Program-made: the position numbers and the translations under genes
Shown here: positions 45,281-54,369 of the stretch, one piece after another
How positions within the stretch are numbered: position 1 is the first letter of the stretch
How the letters are laid out: each line of letters opens with the position of its first letter
Assembly: GCF_900156345.1 (NCBI RefSeq)
Contig: NZ_FTPP01000001.1
Coordinates: 248,001 to 312,000 of the forward strand
DNA length: 64,000 nt
Direction: 5' to 3'
Source: Pontibacter indicus
Lineage (GTDB): Bacteria; Bacteroidota; Bacteroidia; Cytophagales; Hymenobacteraceae
Notes under the pieces: model-generated
Seen by the model: only the letters and a program-made list of their open reading frames with translations
Database searches by the model: none
Told to the model about the DNA's origin: nothing

Positions 45281-46724
45281 CGAAGCTTTAACGAACGCCG
45301 AGCAGACGTTTGAATCATACAAGAAAACCTCCCCGGCACAGCGAGCACAGCTATTGCGAGGTATAGCGGAAGCCATTGAGGCGCTGGGGGATGAACTGTT
45401 GGAAACGGCCAGCCGGGAGAGTAATCTCCCACTGGCCCGCCTGACGGGCGAGCGCGGGCGCACCTGCAACCAGTTGCGCCTGTTCGCTGACCTGGTGGAA
45501 GAGGGCTCCTGGGTGGAGGCGACCATCGACACCGCCTTGCCTGACCGTCAGCCTTTGCCGCGCCCCGACCTGCGCCGCATGCTGGTGCCGCTCGGGCCTG
45601 TGGTGGTGTTCGGGGCAAGTAACTTTCCGCTCGCCTTCTCCACTGCCGGCGGCGACACGGCTTCCGCACTGGCGGCGGGCTGTACCGTGGTCTACAAAGA
45701 ACATCCGGGCCATCCGCAAACCTCGCAACTGGTCCACAAAGCCATCACCGAGGCCCTGCAAAAGCACGGACTTCCGGAAGGCGTGTTCCAGCATGTGAGC
45801 GGCGGCGTGGAAGTGGGACAGGAGCTGGTGAAGCATCCTGCGACAAAGGCTGTGGCTTTTACCGGATCGTACAAGGGTGGCAAAGCTATTTTCGACCTGG
45901 CCATGCAGCGTGAAGTGCCCATACCGGTATACGCCGAGATGGGCAGTACTAACCCTATATTTATTCTTCCGGAAAAACTAATGGAGAATACTGCTGAGCT
46001 GGCGCATCAGGCGGCGGCATCGGTATTGTTAGGATCTGGGCAATTCTGTACCTGTCCGGGCTTGCTATTTGTGCCGGAGACGGCGGTAACAAATGCGTTT
46101 ATGGAAACGCTGGAAGCTGAGCTTGCCACGGCGAGTCCTGCTAAAATGCTGCACGACGGTATCGCCGGCAACTATTACAAGGGACTCGAAAAGCTCCTGC
46201 AAGCAGAAGGCGTGCAGGCCCTGGTGCAGCAGGAAGCTGATGTGCTGGAAGGACGTGCCGCCCTGGCCAGTACCAGCGCCGCGCAGTGGCTGCAGAATCC
46301 GGACCTGCAAGAGGAGATTTTCGGGCCCTTTACCCTCGTGGTCAGGTATAGCAATGCTCAGGAACTGATTGCAGCCGCCAAAGCACTGGAGGGCCAGCTG
46401 ACTTGTACACTCTGGGGCATCGACCAGGAACGTGAGTTGCAGCAAGCGCTAACCGATGTGCTGCGCGACAAGTGCGGTCGCCTGTTGTACTCCGGCGTAC
46501 CAACCGGCGTGGAAGTCAGTTATGCCATGACGCACGGCGGGCCTTTCCCGGCCACGACCGATAGCCGTAGCACTTCTGTGGGCACCTACGCCATCAATCG
46601 TTTTGCCCGGCCGGTTACGTTTCAGTCGGCTCCGCAGGCACTCTTGCCAACAGAGCTGCAGGACGAGAACCGCAGCGGCCTCTGGCGCACCATCAACGGA
46701 AAACTTTCCCAAAGCAGCCTATAA
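45270..46724 (+). CDS. 2-Oxoglutarate semialdehyde (2,5-dioxovalerate) dehydrogenase
   Basis: 484 residues from ATG 45270, which overlaps the preceding gene by 11 bp; the longer frame from 45207 would put 21 extra residues inside the upstream gene. Aldehyde dehydrogenase fold: VFGASNFPLAFS, VYKEHPGHP, general-base Glu in YAEMGSTNP and catalytic Cys in GSGQFCTCPG. The NADP-type ketoglutarate-semialdehyde branch is indicated by the context and the N-terminal TFESYKKTSPAQRAQLLRGI region. It yields 2-oxoglutarate for the TCA cycle. Translational coupling is likely. Confidence 0.9.
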   Translation: MLYNEALTNAEQTFESYKKTSPAQRAQLLRGIAEAIEALGDELLETASRESNLPLARLTGERGRTCNQLRLFADLVEEGSWVEATIDTALPDRQPLPRPDLRRMLVPLGPVVVFGASNFPLAFSTAGGDTASALAAGCTVVYKEHPGHPQTSQLVHKAITEALQKHGLPEGVFQHVSGGVEVGQELVKHPATKAVAFTGSYKGGKAIFDLAMQREVPIPVYAEMGSTNPIFILPEKLMENTAELAHQAAASVLLGSGQFCTCPGLLFVPETAVTNAFMETLEAELATASPAKMLHDGIAGNYYKGLEKLLQAEGVQALVQQEADVLEGRAALASTSAAQWLQNPDLQEEIFGPFTLVVRYSNAQELIAAAKALEGQLTCTLWGIDQERELQQALTDVLRDKCGRLLYSGVPTGVEVSYAMTHGGPFPATTDSRSTSVGTYAINRFARPVTFQSAPQALLPTELQDENRSGLWRTINGKLSQSSL

Positions 46725-46732
46725 GGATACCT

Positions 46733-47734
46733 ATGGCCAGAAAAACATTCTTTTGCATCGATGCCCATACCTGCGGCAACCCGGTGCGCCTGGTGGCAAG
46801 CGGCGGCCCTGTGCTGCAGGGCCACAACATGAGCGAAAAGCGCCTACACTTTCTCCGGGAGTACGACTGGATCCGGAAAGGATTGATGTTTGAGCCTCGC
46901 GGCCACGACATGATGTCGGGCAGCATCCTGTATCCGCCGCACGAACCCGAAAATGATGTGGCCGTGCTCTACATCGAAACCAGCGGCTGCCTGCCCATGT
47001 GCGGGCACGGCACCATCGGCACTGTTACGATCGCGCTGGAGGAAGGCCTGATCACCCCTAAAGTACCCGGCCAGCTGCGTCTTGAAACACCAGCCGGCCT
47101 GGTGCGGGTGCAGTATACCCAGGAAGGAGACAAAGTGAAATCGGTGAAGCTGACCAACGTGCCGGCCTACCTGGATTCAGAAAACCTGACGGTAGAGTGC
47201 CCGGAACTGGGGACGCTGAAAGTGGATGTGGCCTATGGTGGTAATTTCTACGCTATTGTGGACCCGCAGGAGAACTTCCAGGGTATAGAAAACCATACCG
47301 CCGACAAGCTCATCTCTTGGAGCCGCGTGCTGCGCCAGCGTCTGAACGAGCAGTATACCTTCGTGCACCCCGATAATCCGGCGATCAAAGGCCTTTCGCA
47401 CATCCTCTGGACCGGCAAGCCATTGGCGACTACTTCCACGGCCCGTAATGCGGTTTTCTACGGGGACAAGGCCATTGACCGCTCCCCCTGCGGCACCGGC
47501 ACCTCGGCCCGCATGGCGCAGTGGTATGCCAAGGGCAAGCTGAAACCGGGACAGAAGTTCATCCACGAAAGTATCATTGGCTCTATCTTCACCGGCACCA
47601 TCGAGGAGGAGACGACCGTGGCGGGTAAACCGGCGATTTACCCCGGCATCGAAGGCTGGGCGATCATCACCGGACACAACACCATCTTTTTTGATGACGA
47701 GGATCCCTATGTTCACGGTTTCCAGGTAATCTGA
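46733..47734 (+). CDS. 4-Hydroxyproline 2-epimerase (proline racemase family)
   Basis: 333 residues. Both catalytic cysteines are present: Cys90 in CLPMCGHGTIG and Cys253 in SPCGTGTSARM. A Cys pair marks racemases/epimerases rather than the hydroxyproline dehydratase branch, where the first is Thr. Together with the operon this makes it the enzyme turning trans-4-hydroxy-L-proline into cis-4-hydroxy-D-proline. Starts 8 bp after the dehydrogenase stop. No signal peptide; cytoplasmic. Confidence 0.93.
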   Translation: MARKTFFCIDAHTCGNPVRLVASGGPVLQGHNMSEKRLHFLREYDWIRKGLMFEPRGHDMMSGSILYPPHEPENDVAVLYIETSGCLPMCGHGTIGTVTIALEEGLITPKVPGQLRLETPAGLVRVQYTQEGDKVKSVKLTNVPAYLDSENLTVECPELGTLKVDVAYGGNFYAIVDPQENFQGIENHTADKLISWSRVLRQRLNEQYTFVHPDNPAIKGLSHILWTGKPLATTSTARNAVFYGDKAIDRSPCGTGTSARMAQWYAKGKLKPGQKFIHESIIGSIFTGTIEEETTVAGKPAIYPGIEGWAIITGHNTIFFDDEDPYVHGFQVI

Positions 47735-47735
47735 T

Positions 47736-48983
47736 ATGAGCAACGTAACGATAATCGGAGGGGGCATCGTGGGCCTGTTTACGGCCTACTACCTCTCAGA
47801 AGAGGGCTTCGAGGTGACCCTCCTCGACCAGGGCGACATGCAGCAGGGTTGCTCCACAGGCAATGCCGGCATGATCGTGCCGAGCCATATTGTACCGCTG
47901 GCTTCGCCGGGTATGATCAGCAAAGGACTGAAGTGGATGTTCTCCGCTACCAGTCCTTTTTACATTCACCCCCGTTTGGACAGGCGTCTGCTGCAATGGT
48001 GCCTGCACTTCTACCGTGCCTCCAATAAAAAGCATGTGGAGCACAGCATCCCCTACCTGAAAAACCTGAGCCTGCTGAGCAAGCGGCTATACCTGAATTT
48101 TGCGCTGCAGCACCCCGAGTCGCAGATCGGCCTGGAAGAGAAAGGCCTCTTGATGCTGTACAGGACACCTGAAATGGAGCGGGAAGAAATCGAAATGGCC
48201 CACCTGGCTAACCAGCACGGCTTGGAGGCAACCGTGCTGTCGCGGGAGGAAGCGCAGCAACTCGAACCAAACGTGGAACTGGACGTGCGCGGGGCGGTGC
48301 ATTTCACAGGCGATGCGCACCTGGACCCTGCCCGGCTGCATTGCTTTCTCAAAGACTATCTAACAGCTAAAGGCGTCAAGCTGGTGTCGCAGGCGCAAGT
48401 GCTGAAGTTCGAACACAAAGGCGACCGGATACGCGCTATCGTCACGACCAAAGGCGATTTTAATTGCGATCAATTGATCGTTTGCGCCGGGGCCTGGTCC
48501 GGGCAACTGGCCAGCAAACTGGGCATTTACCTGCCCATGCTTTCGGGCAAGGGATATAGCTTCATGCAGCAAAACCAGCCGGCCTTGCAGGTGCCTGCTA
48601 TATTGTGTGAGCGAAAAGTAGCCGTGACTCCTTTTGGCGAGCAGGTGCGTTTCGGCGGCACGATGGAGATTACGGGCACTGACCACAGCATCAACCAACA
48701 GCGCGTGCGTGGCATTTTCGACTCCATCTCAAACTACTATACCAGCTTCCAGCCTACCTTTCCGGAGCCGGGCAAGGTATGGAGCGGCCTGCGGCCCTGC
48801 TCACCGGATGGCTTGCCGTACATCGGCGCTACGCAGCGCTGGAGCAATGTGCTGTTTGGCACCGGCCACAGCATGATGGGCCTGAGTCTGGCACCGGCAA
48901 CCGGCAAAGTGCTCGCCGAACAGCTGCTACAAAGAAAAGCGCAGCTGCTCACGGATGCCTTCTCGCCGGACAGGTATAACTAA
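47736..48983 (+). CDS. FAD-dependent D-amino-acid oxidoreductase, probable D-hydroxyproline dehydrogenase
   Basis: 415-residue DAAO-family flavoprotein. It opens with the FAD Rossmann motif VTIIGGGIVGLFTAYYLSEE and has a closing block WSGLRPCSPDGLPYIG and GTGHSMMGLSLAPATGK, as in DadA/D-hydroxyproline dehydrogenases. It would oxidise cis-4-hydroxy-D-proline to the pyrroline acid that the first enzyme of the operon deaminates. The start codon follows the epimerase stop by one base. Electron acceptor (oxygen or respiratory chain) unknown; probably a peripheral inner-membrane enzyme. Confidence 0.9.
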   Translation: MSNVTIIGGGIVGLFTAYYLSEEGFEVTLLDQGDMQQGCSTGNAGMIVPSHIVPLASPGMISKGLKWMFSATSPFYIHPRLDRRLLQWCLHFYRASNKKHVEHSIPYLKNLSLLSKRLYLNFALQHPESQIGLEEKGLLMLYRTPEMEREEIEMAHLANQHGLEATVLSREEAQQLEPNVELDVRGAVHFTGDAHLDPARLHCFLKDYLTAKGVKLVSQAQVLKFEHKGDRIRAIVTTKGDFNCDQLIVCAGAWSGQLASKLGIYLPMLSGKGYSFMQQNQPALQVPAILCERKVAVTPFGEQVRFGGTMEITGTDHSINQQRVRGIFDSISNYYTSFQPTFPEPGKVWSGLRPCSPDGLPYIGATQRWSNVLFGTGHSMMGLSLAPATGKVLAEQLLQRKAQLLTDAFSPDRYN

Positions 48984-49362
48984 GGCTTTTTGGGAGGAAT
49001 TTCTGGCTAAACCTTGAAGTCTCTTTTTTTGACGGTGCTTCCGCTGCATATGTTGTCAATAACAGCTGTTTCGGACATGCTTGCCCGGAACCAGGTCTAC
49101 TGCGGACTTCCGAGTACGCGTTCTGCAGCAACACAGTGACAAGGATGTCCCCAGCAGAGGGCTTTTGGACATGGTTGTCTGAAAGAGCAGGTACTAAAAT
49201 GATAGGTACTATTTCAGTTCTGTAGCTTATTAATAATTATAGGGCTTCAAATAATTCTGTATATTTCCTTATGGCTTTCTAACATGAAAGCTGATCTTCT
49301 ATAGGTATTCTGCAGAAGATATTATCCCACATTGCATCATTATTCAACATAACGACTCAGGT
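48984..49362. other. Intergenic region before the DPP-IV-type gene
   Basis: No convincing coding frame. No strong hairpin was found after the operon stop, so readthrough into the peptidase gene is possible. The right part is AT-rich and likely holds the peptidase promoter. No clear TAnnTTTG box recognised. Confidence 0.45.
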
Positions 49363-51567
49363 ATGCATCACTTCAAACTCCGAACCCTCTTGCTGCAGCT
49401 GTTGCTGCTTGTTGTTACTATAACCGCTTCCTTCGCCCAAGGCAACCAGTCGCGCCAGTGGCTAAAAGCCGGAAACTCCTATGTGCAGGCTGAGGAGGGG
49501 CAGTTGGTGAGGTATACGTTGCCGGACGGGACTACCAGCGCTTTCCTGGAAAAGGCAGCCCTTATACCTGCTGGCAAAACCGAGCCACTAAAAATTCGGA
49601 ACTTTGCTTTATCTGCCGACGAACAGAAAGTACTGCTCTATACCAATACCCAGAAGGTGTGGCGCTACGATACCCGGGGCGACTACTGGGTGTATGACCT
49701 ACAGACAAAACAGCTGCGTCAACTCGGAGCCGGAAGACCAGAGTCGTCGCTGATGTTTGCCAAATTCTCGCCCGATGGAGGCAAAGTGGCTTACGTGAGC
49801 GAAAACAACATCTATGTAGAAGACCTGCAGAGCGGGCAGCAAACGCAACTGACGAAAGACGGCACCCGCAAGCTCATCAACGGCACCTTCGACTGGGCCT
49901 ATGAAGAAGAATTTTCTGCCCGCGACGGCTTCCGTTGGAGCCCCGACAGCAAATCGATTGCCTACTGGCAGCTGGATGCAAGGCAGGTGAAGGACTACAT
50001 TATGTTCGACATGCTGGATGGTGTCTATGCCAAAGTGATTCCGGTGGAGTATCCGGTGGCCGGGGAAACACCCTCGCCCTACAAAATCGGTGTGGTAGAC
50101 ATCAACAGCGCTGCAACCCGCTGGATGGAAATCCCCGGTGACCCGAGCAACACCTACCTGCCTCGCATGGAATGGGCCACTTCTGCCGACGAACTGATCG
50201 TGCAGCAGCTGAGCCGTAAGCAAAACGAAAGCACGCTATACCTTTGCAATACCACAACCGGCAAAGCCAGGCAGATCTACAAGGAGCAGGACGAAGCCTG
50301 GATCGATATCCAGCCGAACTGGGACAGGTCCTACGGCAATGGCGGCTGGGACTGGCTCAATGGCGGCAAAGAGTTTCTGTGGGCGAGCGAGAAAGACGGC
50401 TGGCGTCACCTTTATCGGGTGAGCCGCGATGGAAAAAAAGAAACATTGATCACCAAGGGCGATTACGATGTGATGGAGATTGCCGGCATTGACGAGAAGG
50501 GAAGCTACGTTTACTTCATGGCCTCGCCTGAGAACGCCACCCAGAAGTACCTGTACCGCACCCGCCTGAATGGCAAAGGCAAGGCAGAACGCCTGTCGCC
50601 GGCATCGCAGCCGGGCACCCATACCTATACCCTGTCGCCCAATGCCGGGTATGCGCAGCACCGCTTTTCCAACTACTATACCCGGCCTGCAAGTGAGTGG
50701 GTGTCGCTGCCCGATCACAAAGCCTTAGGCGGTGAAAGTGCTGTACAAAAGGCCCTCGCCAATGCCGATAAAGCGGCCAGTGGCGTAGAATTCCTCAAAA
50801 TCAAAACAGCTGATGGCGTGGAAATGGATGCCTGGATGGCGAAGCCCGCCAACTTCGATCCGAAGAAAAAGTACCCCATCGTTTTCTATGTGTACTCTGA
50901 ACCAGCCAGCCAAACCGTGACAGACACCTATGGCGCAGGCCGTAACTACCTTTACAAAGGCAACATGGCCGAGGATGGCTACATTTATGTGTCGGTCGAC
51001 AACCGCGGCACGCCCGGTCCAAAGGGAAGAAACTGGCGCAAGAGCATTTACCGGAAAGTAGGCCAGCTGAACATCGCTGACCAGGCAGCGGCGGCACGTG
51101 AGTTGCTCAAGCTGCCTTATGTTGATTCAGAAAGGGTGGCCGTATGGGGCTGGAGCGGCGGCGGATCCGCCACGCTCAACCTGCTTTTCCAGCATCCCGA
51201 CATTTACAAAACAGGCATCTCGGTGGCTGCTGTAGCCAATCAGCTCACCTACGACAACATTTACCAGGAGCGCTACATGGGCCTGCCGCAGGAAAACCGC
51301 GAAGACTTTGTACAAGGCTCACCGCTTACCCACTCCAAAAACCTGCAGGGTAATTTGCTTTACATCCACGGCACCGGCGACGACAACGTGCACTACAACA
51401 ATGCCGAGCAGCTGGTAAACGAGCTTATCAAGCATAACAAGCAGTTCCAGTTCATGCCATACCCGAACCGCTCGCACAGCATTTCGGAAGGGGAGGGGAC
51501 AGGAGAGCATCTATCGACCTTATTCACCAATTTCCTGAAGCAGCACTGCCCGCCGGGAGGCAGATAG
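49363..51567 (+). CDS. Dipeptidyl peptidase IV-like serine peptidase (S9B), exported
   Basis: 734 residues. Signal peptide of about 25 residues (LLLQLLLLVVTITASFAQ). Beta-propeller domain (about 40-470) with the N-terminus-binding acidic motif DWAYEEEF, which in DPP-IV anchors the substrate amino group. The hydrolase domain holds the nucleophile in VWGWSGGGSA, Asp in HGTGDDNVH and His in NRSHSI. It cuts X-Pro (or X-hydroxyPro/Ala) dipeptides from peptides in the periplasm or at the surface. It is downstream of the hydroxyproline operon, consistent with collagen-type peptide use. Confidence 0.93.
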   Translation: MHHFKLRTLLLQLLLLVVTITASFAQGNQSRQWLKAGNSYVQAEEGQLVRYTLPDGTTSAFLEKAALIPAGKTEPLKIRNFALSADEQKVLLYTNTQKVWRYDTRGDYWVYDLQTKQLRQLGAGRPESSLMFAKFSPDGGKVAYVSENNIYVEDLQSGQQTQLTKDGTRKLINGTFDWAYEEEFSARDGFRWSPDSKSIAYWQLDARQVKDYIMFDMLDGVYAKVIPVEYPVAGETPSPYKIGVVDINSAATRWMEIPGDPSNTYLPRMEWATSADELIVQQLSRKQNESTLYLCNTTTGKARQIYKEQDEAWIDIQPNWDRSYGNGGWDWLNGGKEFLWASEKDGWRHLYRVSRDGKKETLITKGDYDVMEIAGIDEKGSYVYFMASPENATQKYLYRTRLNGKGKAERLSPASQPGTHTYTLSPNAGYAQHRFSNYYTRPASEWVSLPDHKALGGESAVQKALANADKAASGVEFLKIKTADGVEMDAWMAKPANFDPKKKYPIVFYVYSEPASQTVTDTYGAGRNYLYKGNMAEDGYIYVSVDNRGTPGPKGRNWRKSIYRKVGQLNIADQAAAARELLKLPYVDSERVAVWGWSGGGSATLNLLFQHPDIYKTGISVAAVANQLTYDNIYQERYMGLPQENREDFVQGSPLTHSKNLQGNLLYIHGTGDDNVHYNNAEQLVNELIKHNKQFQFMPYPNRSHSISEGEGTGEHLSTLFTNFLKQHCPPGGR

Positions 51568-51586
51568 TAGAAAGCTAGGCTATTAA

Positions 51587-51629
51587 AGAGGCCCGGCAGG
51601 TAGAACGAAACGCTACCTGCTGGGCCTCT
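51587..51629 (+). terminator. Intrinsic terminator of the DPP-IV-like gene
   Basis: AGAGGCCCGGCAGGTAG (51587-51603) pairs with CTACCTGCTGGGCCTCT (51613-51629), 17 positions with one G-U, loop of 9 nt, followed by CTTGTTT. The rest of the gap up to the next gene (about 250 bp) has no coding frame, one AGGTATA word near 51768 and an AT-rich promoter-like segment. Confidence 0.85.
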
Positions 51630-51887
51630 CTTGTTTAAGAGCGAATTTGGCAGCCGCTGGTATAATGTCCTTACCATTATGGCGGAAAGCGCTCTTACGC
51701 CTCCCTAGCCTTTTTGATGTGGATTGGTAAACGGAATTGAAATACCATTCCTGTAAGGCAGCAAGCCAGGTATAAGCGTATAATTTAGAATATGAAGCAT
51801 GGGTAAGTATTAGGGCAAAGTGCTTAGTAAACAGGCTGTCAAGTACAGAATTGAATCAGTTATTAAGAAACTCAAAAAACTTAAGCT

Positions 51888-52649
51888 ATGAAAAGACTAG
51901 AAAACAAAGTAGCGATTATCACAGGTGGCGCCGGCAGCATCGGACAAATCACGGCCAGGCTGTTTTTAGAGGAAGGAGCCAAAGTGATGCTGGTCGATTT
52001 GAAAGAAGACGCACTGCAAAAAGCGGCTGATGAATTGGGCGGCCAAAATGTGCAGTACTGCGCCGCCGATGTGACCAAATCAGAAGATGTGCAGCGCTAT
52101 GTGAATGACACAGTTAAGGCCTTCGGTAAGGTTGATGTCTTCTTTAACAACGCAGGTATAGAAGGCGTGGTGAAACCGATAACCGATTACCCGGAGGAGA
52201 TGTTTGACAGGGTGATCGCGGTCAATGTGAAAGGTGCCTGGTTGGGCGTGAAATACGTGCTGCCGCAAATGAACGACAGGGGCAGCATCATCAATACTTC
52301 ATCCGTGGCGGGGATCAACGGCAGCCCCAATGTAAGCGCCTACATCACCAGCAAACACGCGGTGGTAGGCATCATGCGGGCCGTGGCCGTAGAGGCGGCT
52401 CCTCGAAAGATACGCGTGAACTCCGTGCATCCTTCCCCAGTCGATAACCGGATGATGCGCTCGCTGGAAGAAGGCTTCGCGCCAGGCCATGCCGAAGCGG
52501 CCAAAAAGGAACTGGAGAAAACGATTCCACTGGGCAGGTATGCCGAACCCGAGGAGATCGCGCAACTCGTGCTGTTTCTGGCCAGCGACGACAGCCGCTT
52601 CATAACCGGTACCACCCAAGTGATTGACGGCGGACTCAGCGTTATGTAA
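51888..52649 (+). CDS. Short-chain dehydrogenase/reductase (FabG-like SDR)
   Basis: 253 residues, classic SDR length. Cofactor motif AIITGGAGSIGQITARLF (TGxxxGxG in the TGGAGSIG variant), NNAG in FFNNAGIEG, and Ser-Tyr-Lys in INTSSVAG and SAYITSKHA. C-terminal FITGTTQVIDGGLSVM is standard. NAD(P)-dependent oxidation or reduction of an alcohol/ketone; substrate unknown. Convergent with the AraC-type regulator just downstream, with 121 bp between the stops. It is the only gene between the DPP-IV terminator and that regulator. Confidence 0.92.
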   Translation: MKRLENKVAIITGGAGSIGQITARLFLEEGAKVMLVDLKEDALQKAADELGGQNVQYCAADVTKSEDVQRYVNDTVKAFGKVDVFFNNAGIEGVVKPITDYPEEMFDRVIAVNVKGAWLGVKYVLPQMNDRGSIINTSSVAGINGSPNVSAYITSKHAVVGIMRAVAVEAAPRKIRVNSVHPSPVDNRMMRSLEEGFAPGHAEAAKKELEKTIPLGRYAEPEEIAQLVLFLASDDSRFITGTTQVIDGGLSVM

Positions 52650-52770
52650 GGAGTGTGCAAAAACAAGGTATAGAGCTCTTGAAAGACCTGCAGCAAATCC
52701 TCTGATTTCTGAGGATAATTTCAGGGGCTCTGTGCCTCGTTTATTAAGCTCCTCAGCAAATTCTCAGTTC

Positions 52771-53649
52771 TTATTTATGAGTAGCTCTGAACTGTTCGGG
52801 TGTGAGACCCAGGTGTTTTTTGAAAAAGCGGAAGAAATACGTGTTGTCAAAGTACCCGAGCTCGTGGGCTATTTGGGAACTGGTTAAATCAGAATGCACT
52901 AAAAGGCGTTGTGCCTCCAGTATGATCCGGTATTGCAGGAGCTCTTTGGTAGTTTTGCCAATGGCCTGTTTGCAGATTTCGTTCAGTTGCTTTGTAGTGA
53001 CATGCAAATGATCTGCGTAGAAGGCCACTGTTTTATGCTCCCTGTAGTGTAGGTTGATGAGTCGTTCCAGGTTTTGGAGTAGCGTCTGCTCTTTACCGAC
53101 CGGTGCTGTGGTGCTGCCATCTGGCAGGAATATCCGGGTGAGCTTCAACAGCAATATATCCAGGTATCTGCTCAGGATGATGTTCCGCATCGGAGCGTCC
53201 AGCTCATATTCCAGTCGTAGCATTTGCAGTACTGGCGTTAGCGTGGCTTCATCGTTTTCTGAAAGGTGTATGACCGGACTATAGAGGAGTGCATTAAAGA
53301 AAGGAAAATCGGAGAGTAGTTGATCGGGGTATGCTCTGGTATAAAACTCCTGCGTGAAGAAAACGACGAATCCGTCGGCATCATTGGAGAGCGTCCAGCT
53401 GTGCACCTGCCCGGGCGTCAGCAGGAACACGGTTCCCGGTTTCACATCGTAGGTCCTGAAATCGATGGTATGCACCCCTGTTCCCTGTGTGACCAAGAGG
53501 ATAATGTAAAAGTCGTGCTTATGGGGCTCACGGATAAACAGATGCTCTTTTAAGTGTGTTGCGAAAGAACTGAAGTAGAAATACCGGTCTTTGTTGGCAA
53601 GAGCCTCGAAGTCCTGAATCTGGTAAATGGGCAAATGTTCTTTTTGCAT
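52771..53649 (-). CDS. AraC-family transcriptional regulator
   Basis: About 292 residues from ATG 53649. The open frame continues 81 codons upstream, but that part is shadowed by the DUF983 gene and is unlike a regulator. N-terminal cupin-like domain (PHKHDFYIILLVTQGTGVHT, LLTPGQVHSW) and C-terminal double helix-turn-helix with SSQIAHELGYFDNTYFFRFF and GLTPEQFRATHK. Typical of Bacteroidota regulators sensing a small molecule. Divergent from the DUF983 gene across 163 bp and convergent with the SDR gene; targets unknown. Confidence 0.92.
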   Translation of the reverse strand: MQKEHLPIYQIQDFEALANKDRYFYFSSFATHLKEHLFIREPHKHDFYIILLVTQGTGVHTIDFRTYDVKPGTVFLLTPGQVHSWTLSNDADGFVVFFTQEFYTRAYPDQLLSDFPFFNALLYSPVIHLSENDEATLTPVLQMLRLEYELDAPMRNIILSRYLDILLLKLTRIFLPDGSTTAPVGKEQTLLQNLERLINLHYREHKTVAFYADHLHVTTKQLNEICKQAIGKTTKELLQYRIILEAQRLLVHSDLTSSQIAHELGYFDNTYFFRFFKKHLGLTPEQFRATHK

Positions 53650-53774
53650 GAGCGCTTGTTCGTTGCTGAAGAATCGATGGCAGGGTGAGCCTGGTCCCCG
53701 TGGTAAGCCGGGCTTAGGCGTAAAAGTACAGCATTTAGTCCTTTTTTTGCCGTCAGAACCGAAAGTGGTTTGTG

Positions 53775-53782
53775 TATTTTTG
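53775..53782 (+). promoter_or_regulatory. Candidate -7 box of DUF983 copy 2
   Basis: TATTTTTG fits TAnnTTTG and is 30 bp before the start codon, a spacing close to that of the other DUF983 gene. No -33 TTG at standard distance. Confidence 0.35.
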
Positions 53783-53812
53783 TACTGTAGCATACAACAG
53801 CAGTACAAGAAC

Positions 53813-54199
53813 ATGAAAAATTCATTATTATACAGTATAGCCAACGCTAAATGCCCGCGATGCCGCGAAGGAAACATGTTTCCGGAGGGCACGCTTTATA
53901 CAACCAATTTCGCCACCATGCACAAGTCCTGCCCTTGCTGCGGACAGGTCTTTGAGCCGGAGGTTGGCTATTATTACGGCGCCATGTACGTGAGTTTCGC
54001 TTTCAACGTGGCCATTTTCCTGGTATCGCTCTTTATTCTTTATCAGTTTGTGGAAGAGGTGACCATGGCCATGATGATCGGGGTAGTGGCTGTTACCGTG
54101 ATTGGATTTTTGCCAGTCATTTTCCGTTTGTCAAGGGCTATCTGGATTAGTATTTTTGTAAGGTATGAGGGGCCAGGTAGCCAGATTCCAAAGAAATAA
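53813..54199 (+). CDS. DUF983 small membrane protein (copy 2)
   Basis: 128 residues from ATG 53813. Same design as copy 1: Cys pairs in AKCPRCREGNMFPEG and CPCCGQVFEPEVG, two membrane helices (about 55-75, 82-103) and FVRYEGPGSQIPKK at the end against FVRYEGPCSEIPKKM in copy 1. The extended frame back to 53627 is overlapped by the regulator on minus and is rejected. Followed after 16 bp by a 42-codon membrane peptide. Function unknown. Confidence 0.87.
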   Translation: MKNSLLYSIANAKCPRCREGNMFPEGTLYTTNFATMHKSCPCCGQVFEPEVGYYYGAMYVSFAFNVAIFLVSLFILYQFVEEVTMAMMIGVVAVTVIGFLPVIFRLSRAIWISIFVRYEGPGSQIPKK

Positions 54200-54215
54200 A
54201 CAGCCTAGCCTTAAG

Positions 54216-54344
54216 ATGAGAGATTGTTGCAAGACCGGGGATCAAGAGCCTCCCGCAAACTGGAGAAAATGGACCAGGTGGCTCGCTTATGCTGCTGTCT
54301 CCGTCTCTTTAGCCACTGTGCTCCTACAACAGCTAGCACAATAA
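54216..54344 (+). CDS. 42-residue single-pass membrane peptide with N-terminal CC
   Basis: ATG AGA GAT TGT TGC opens a 42-codon frame ending TAA at 54342-54344. The peptide has a Cys-Cys pair at positions 4-5, a Trp/Arg/Lys belt (NWRKWTRWL) and one hydrophobic helix (about 22-40, LAYAAVSVSLATVLLQQL). It lies between DUF983 (16 bp) and a Cys-rich lipoprotein (25 bp) on the same strand, so it may be part of a three-gene transcript. I do not recognise a family. A membrane adaptor linked to metal or thiol chemistry is a guess. Confidence 0.55.
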   Translation: MRDCCKTGDQEPPANWRKWTRWLAYAAVSVSLATVLLQQLAQ

Positions 54345-54369
54345 TGATGAAGAGGTGAATATTCAAGAT

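Noticed and set aside
53627..53812. N-terminal extension of DUF983 copy 2 and the 81-codon extension of the AraC regulator
   Set aside because: The two extensions are antisense to each other over the divergent promoter; the family-typical starts are 53813 and 53649.
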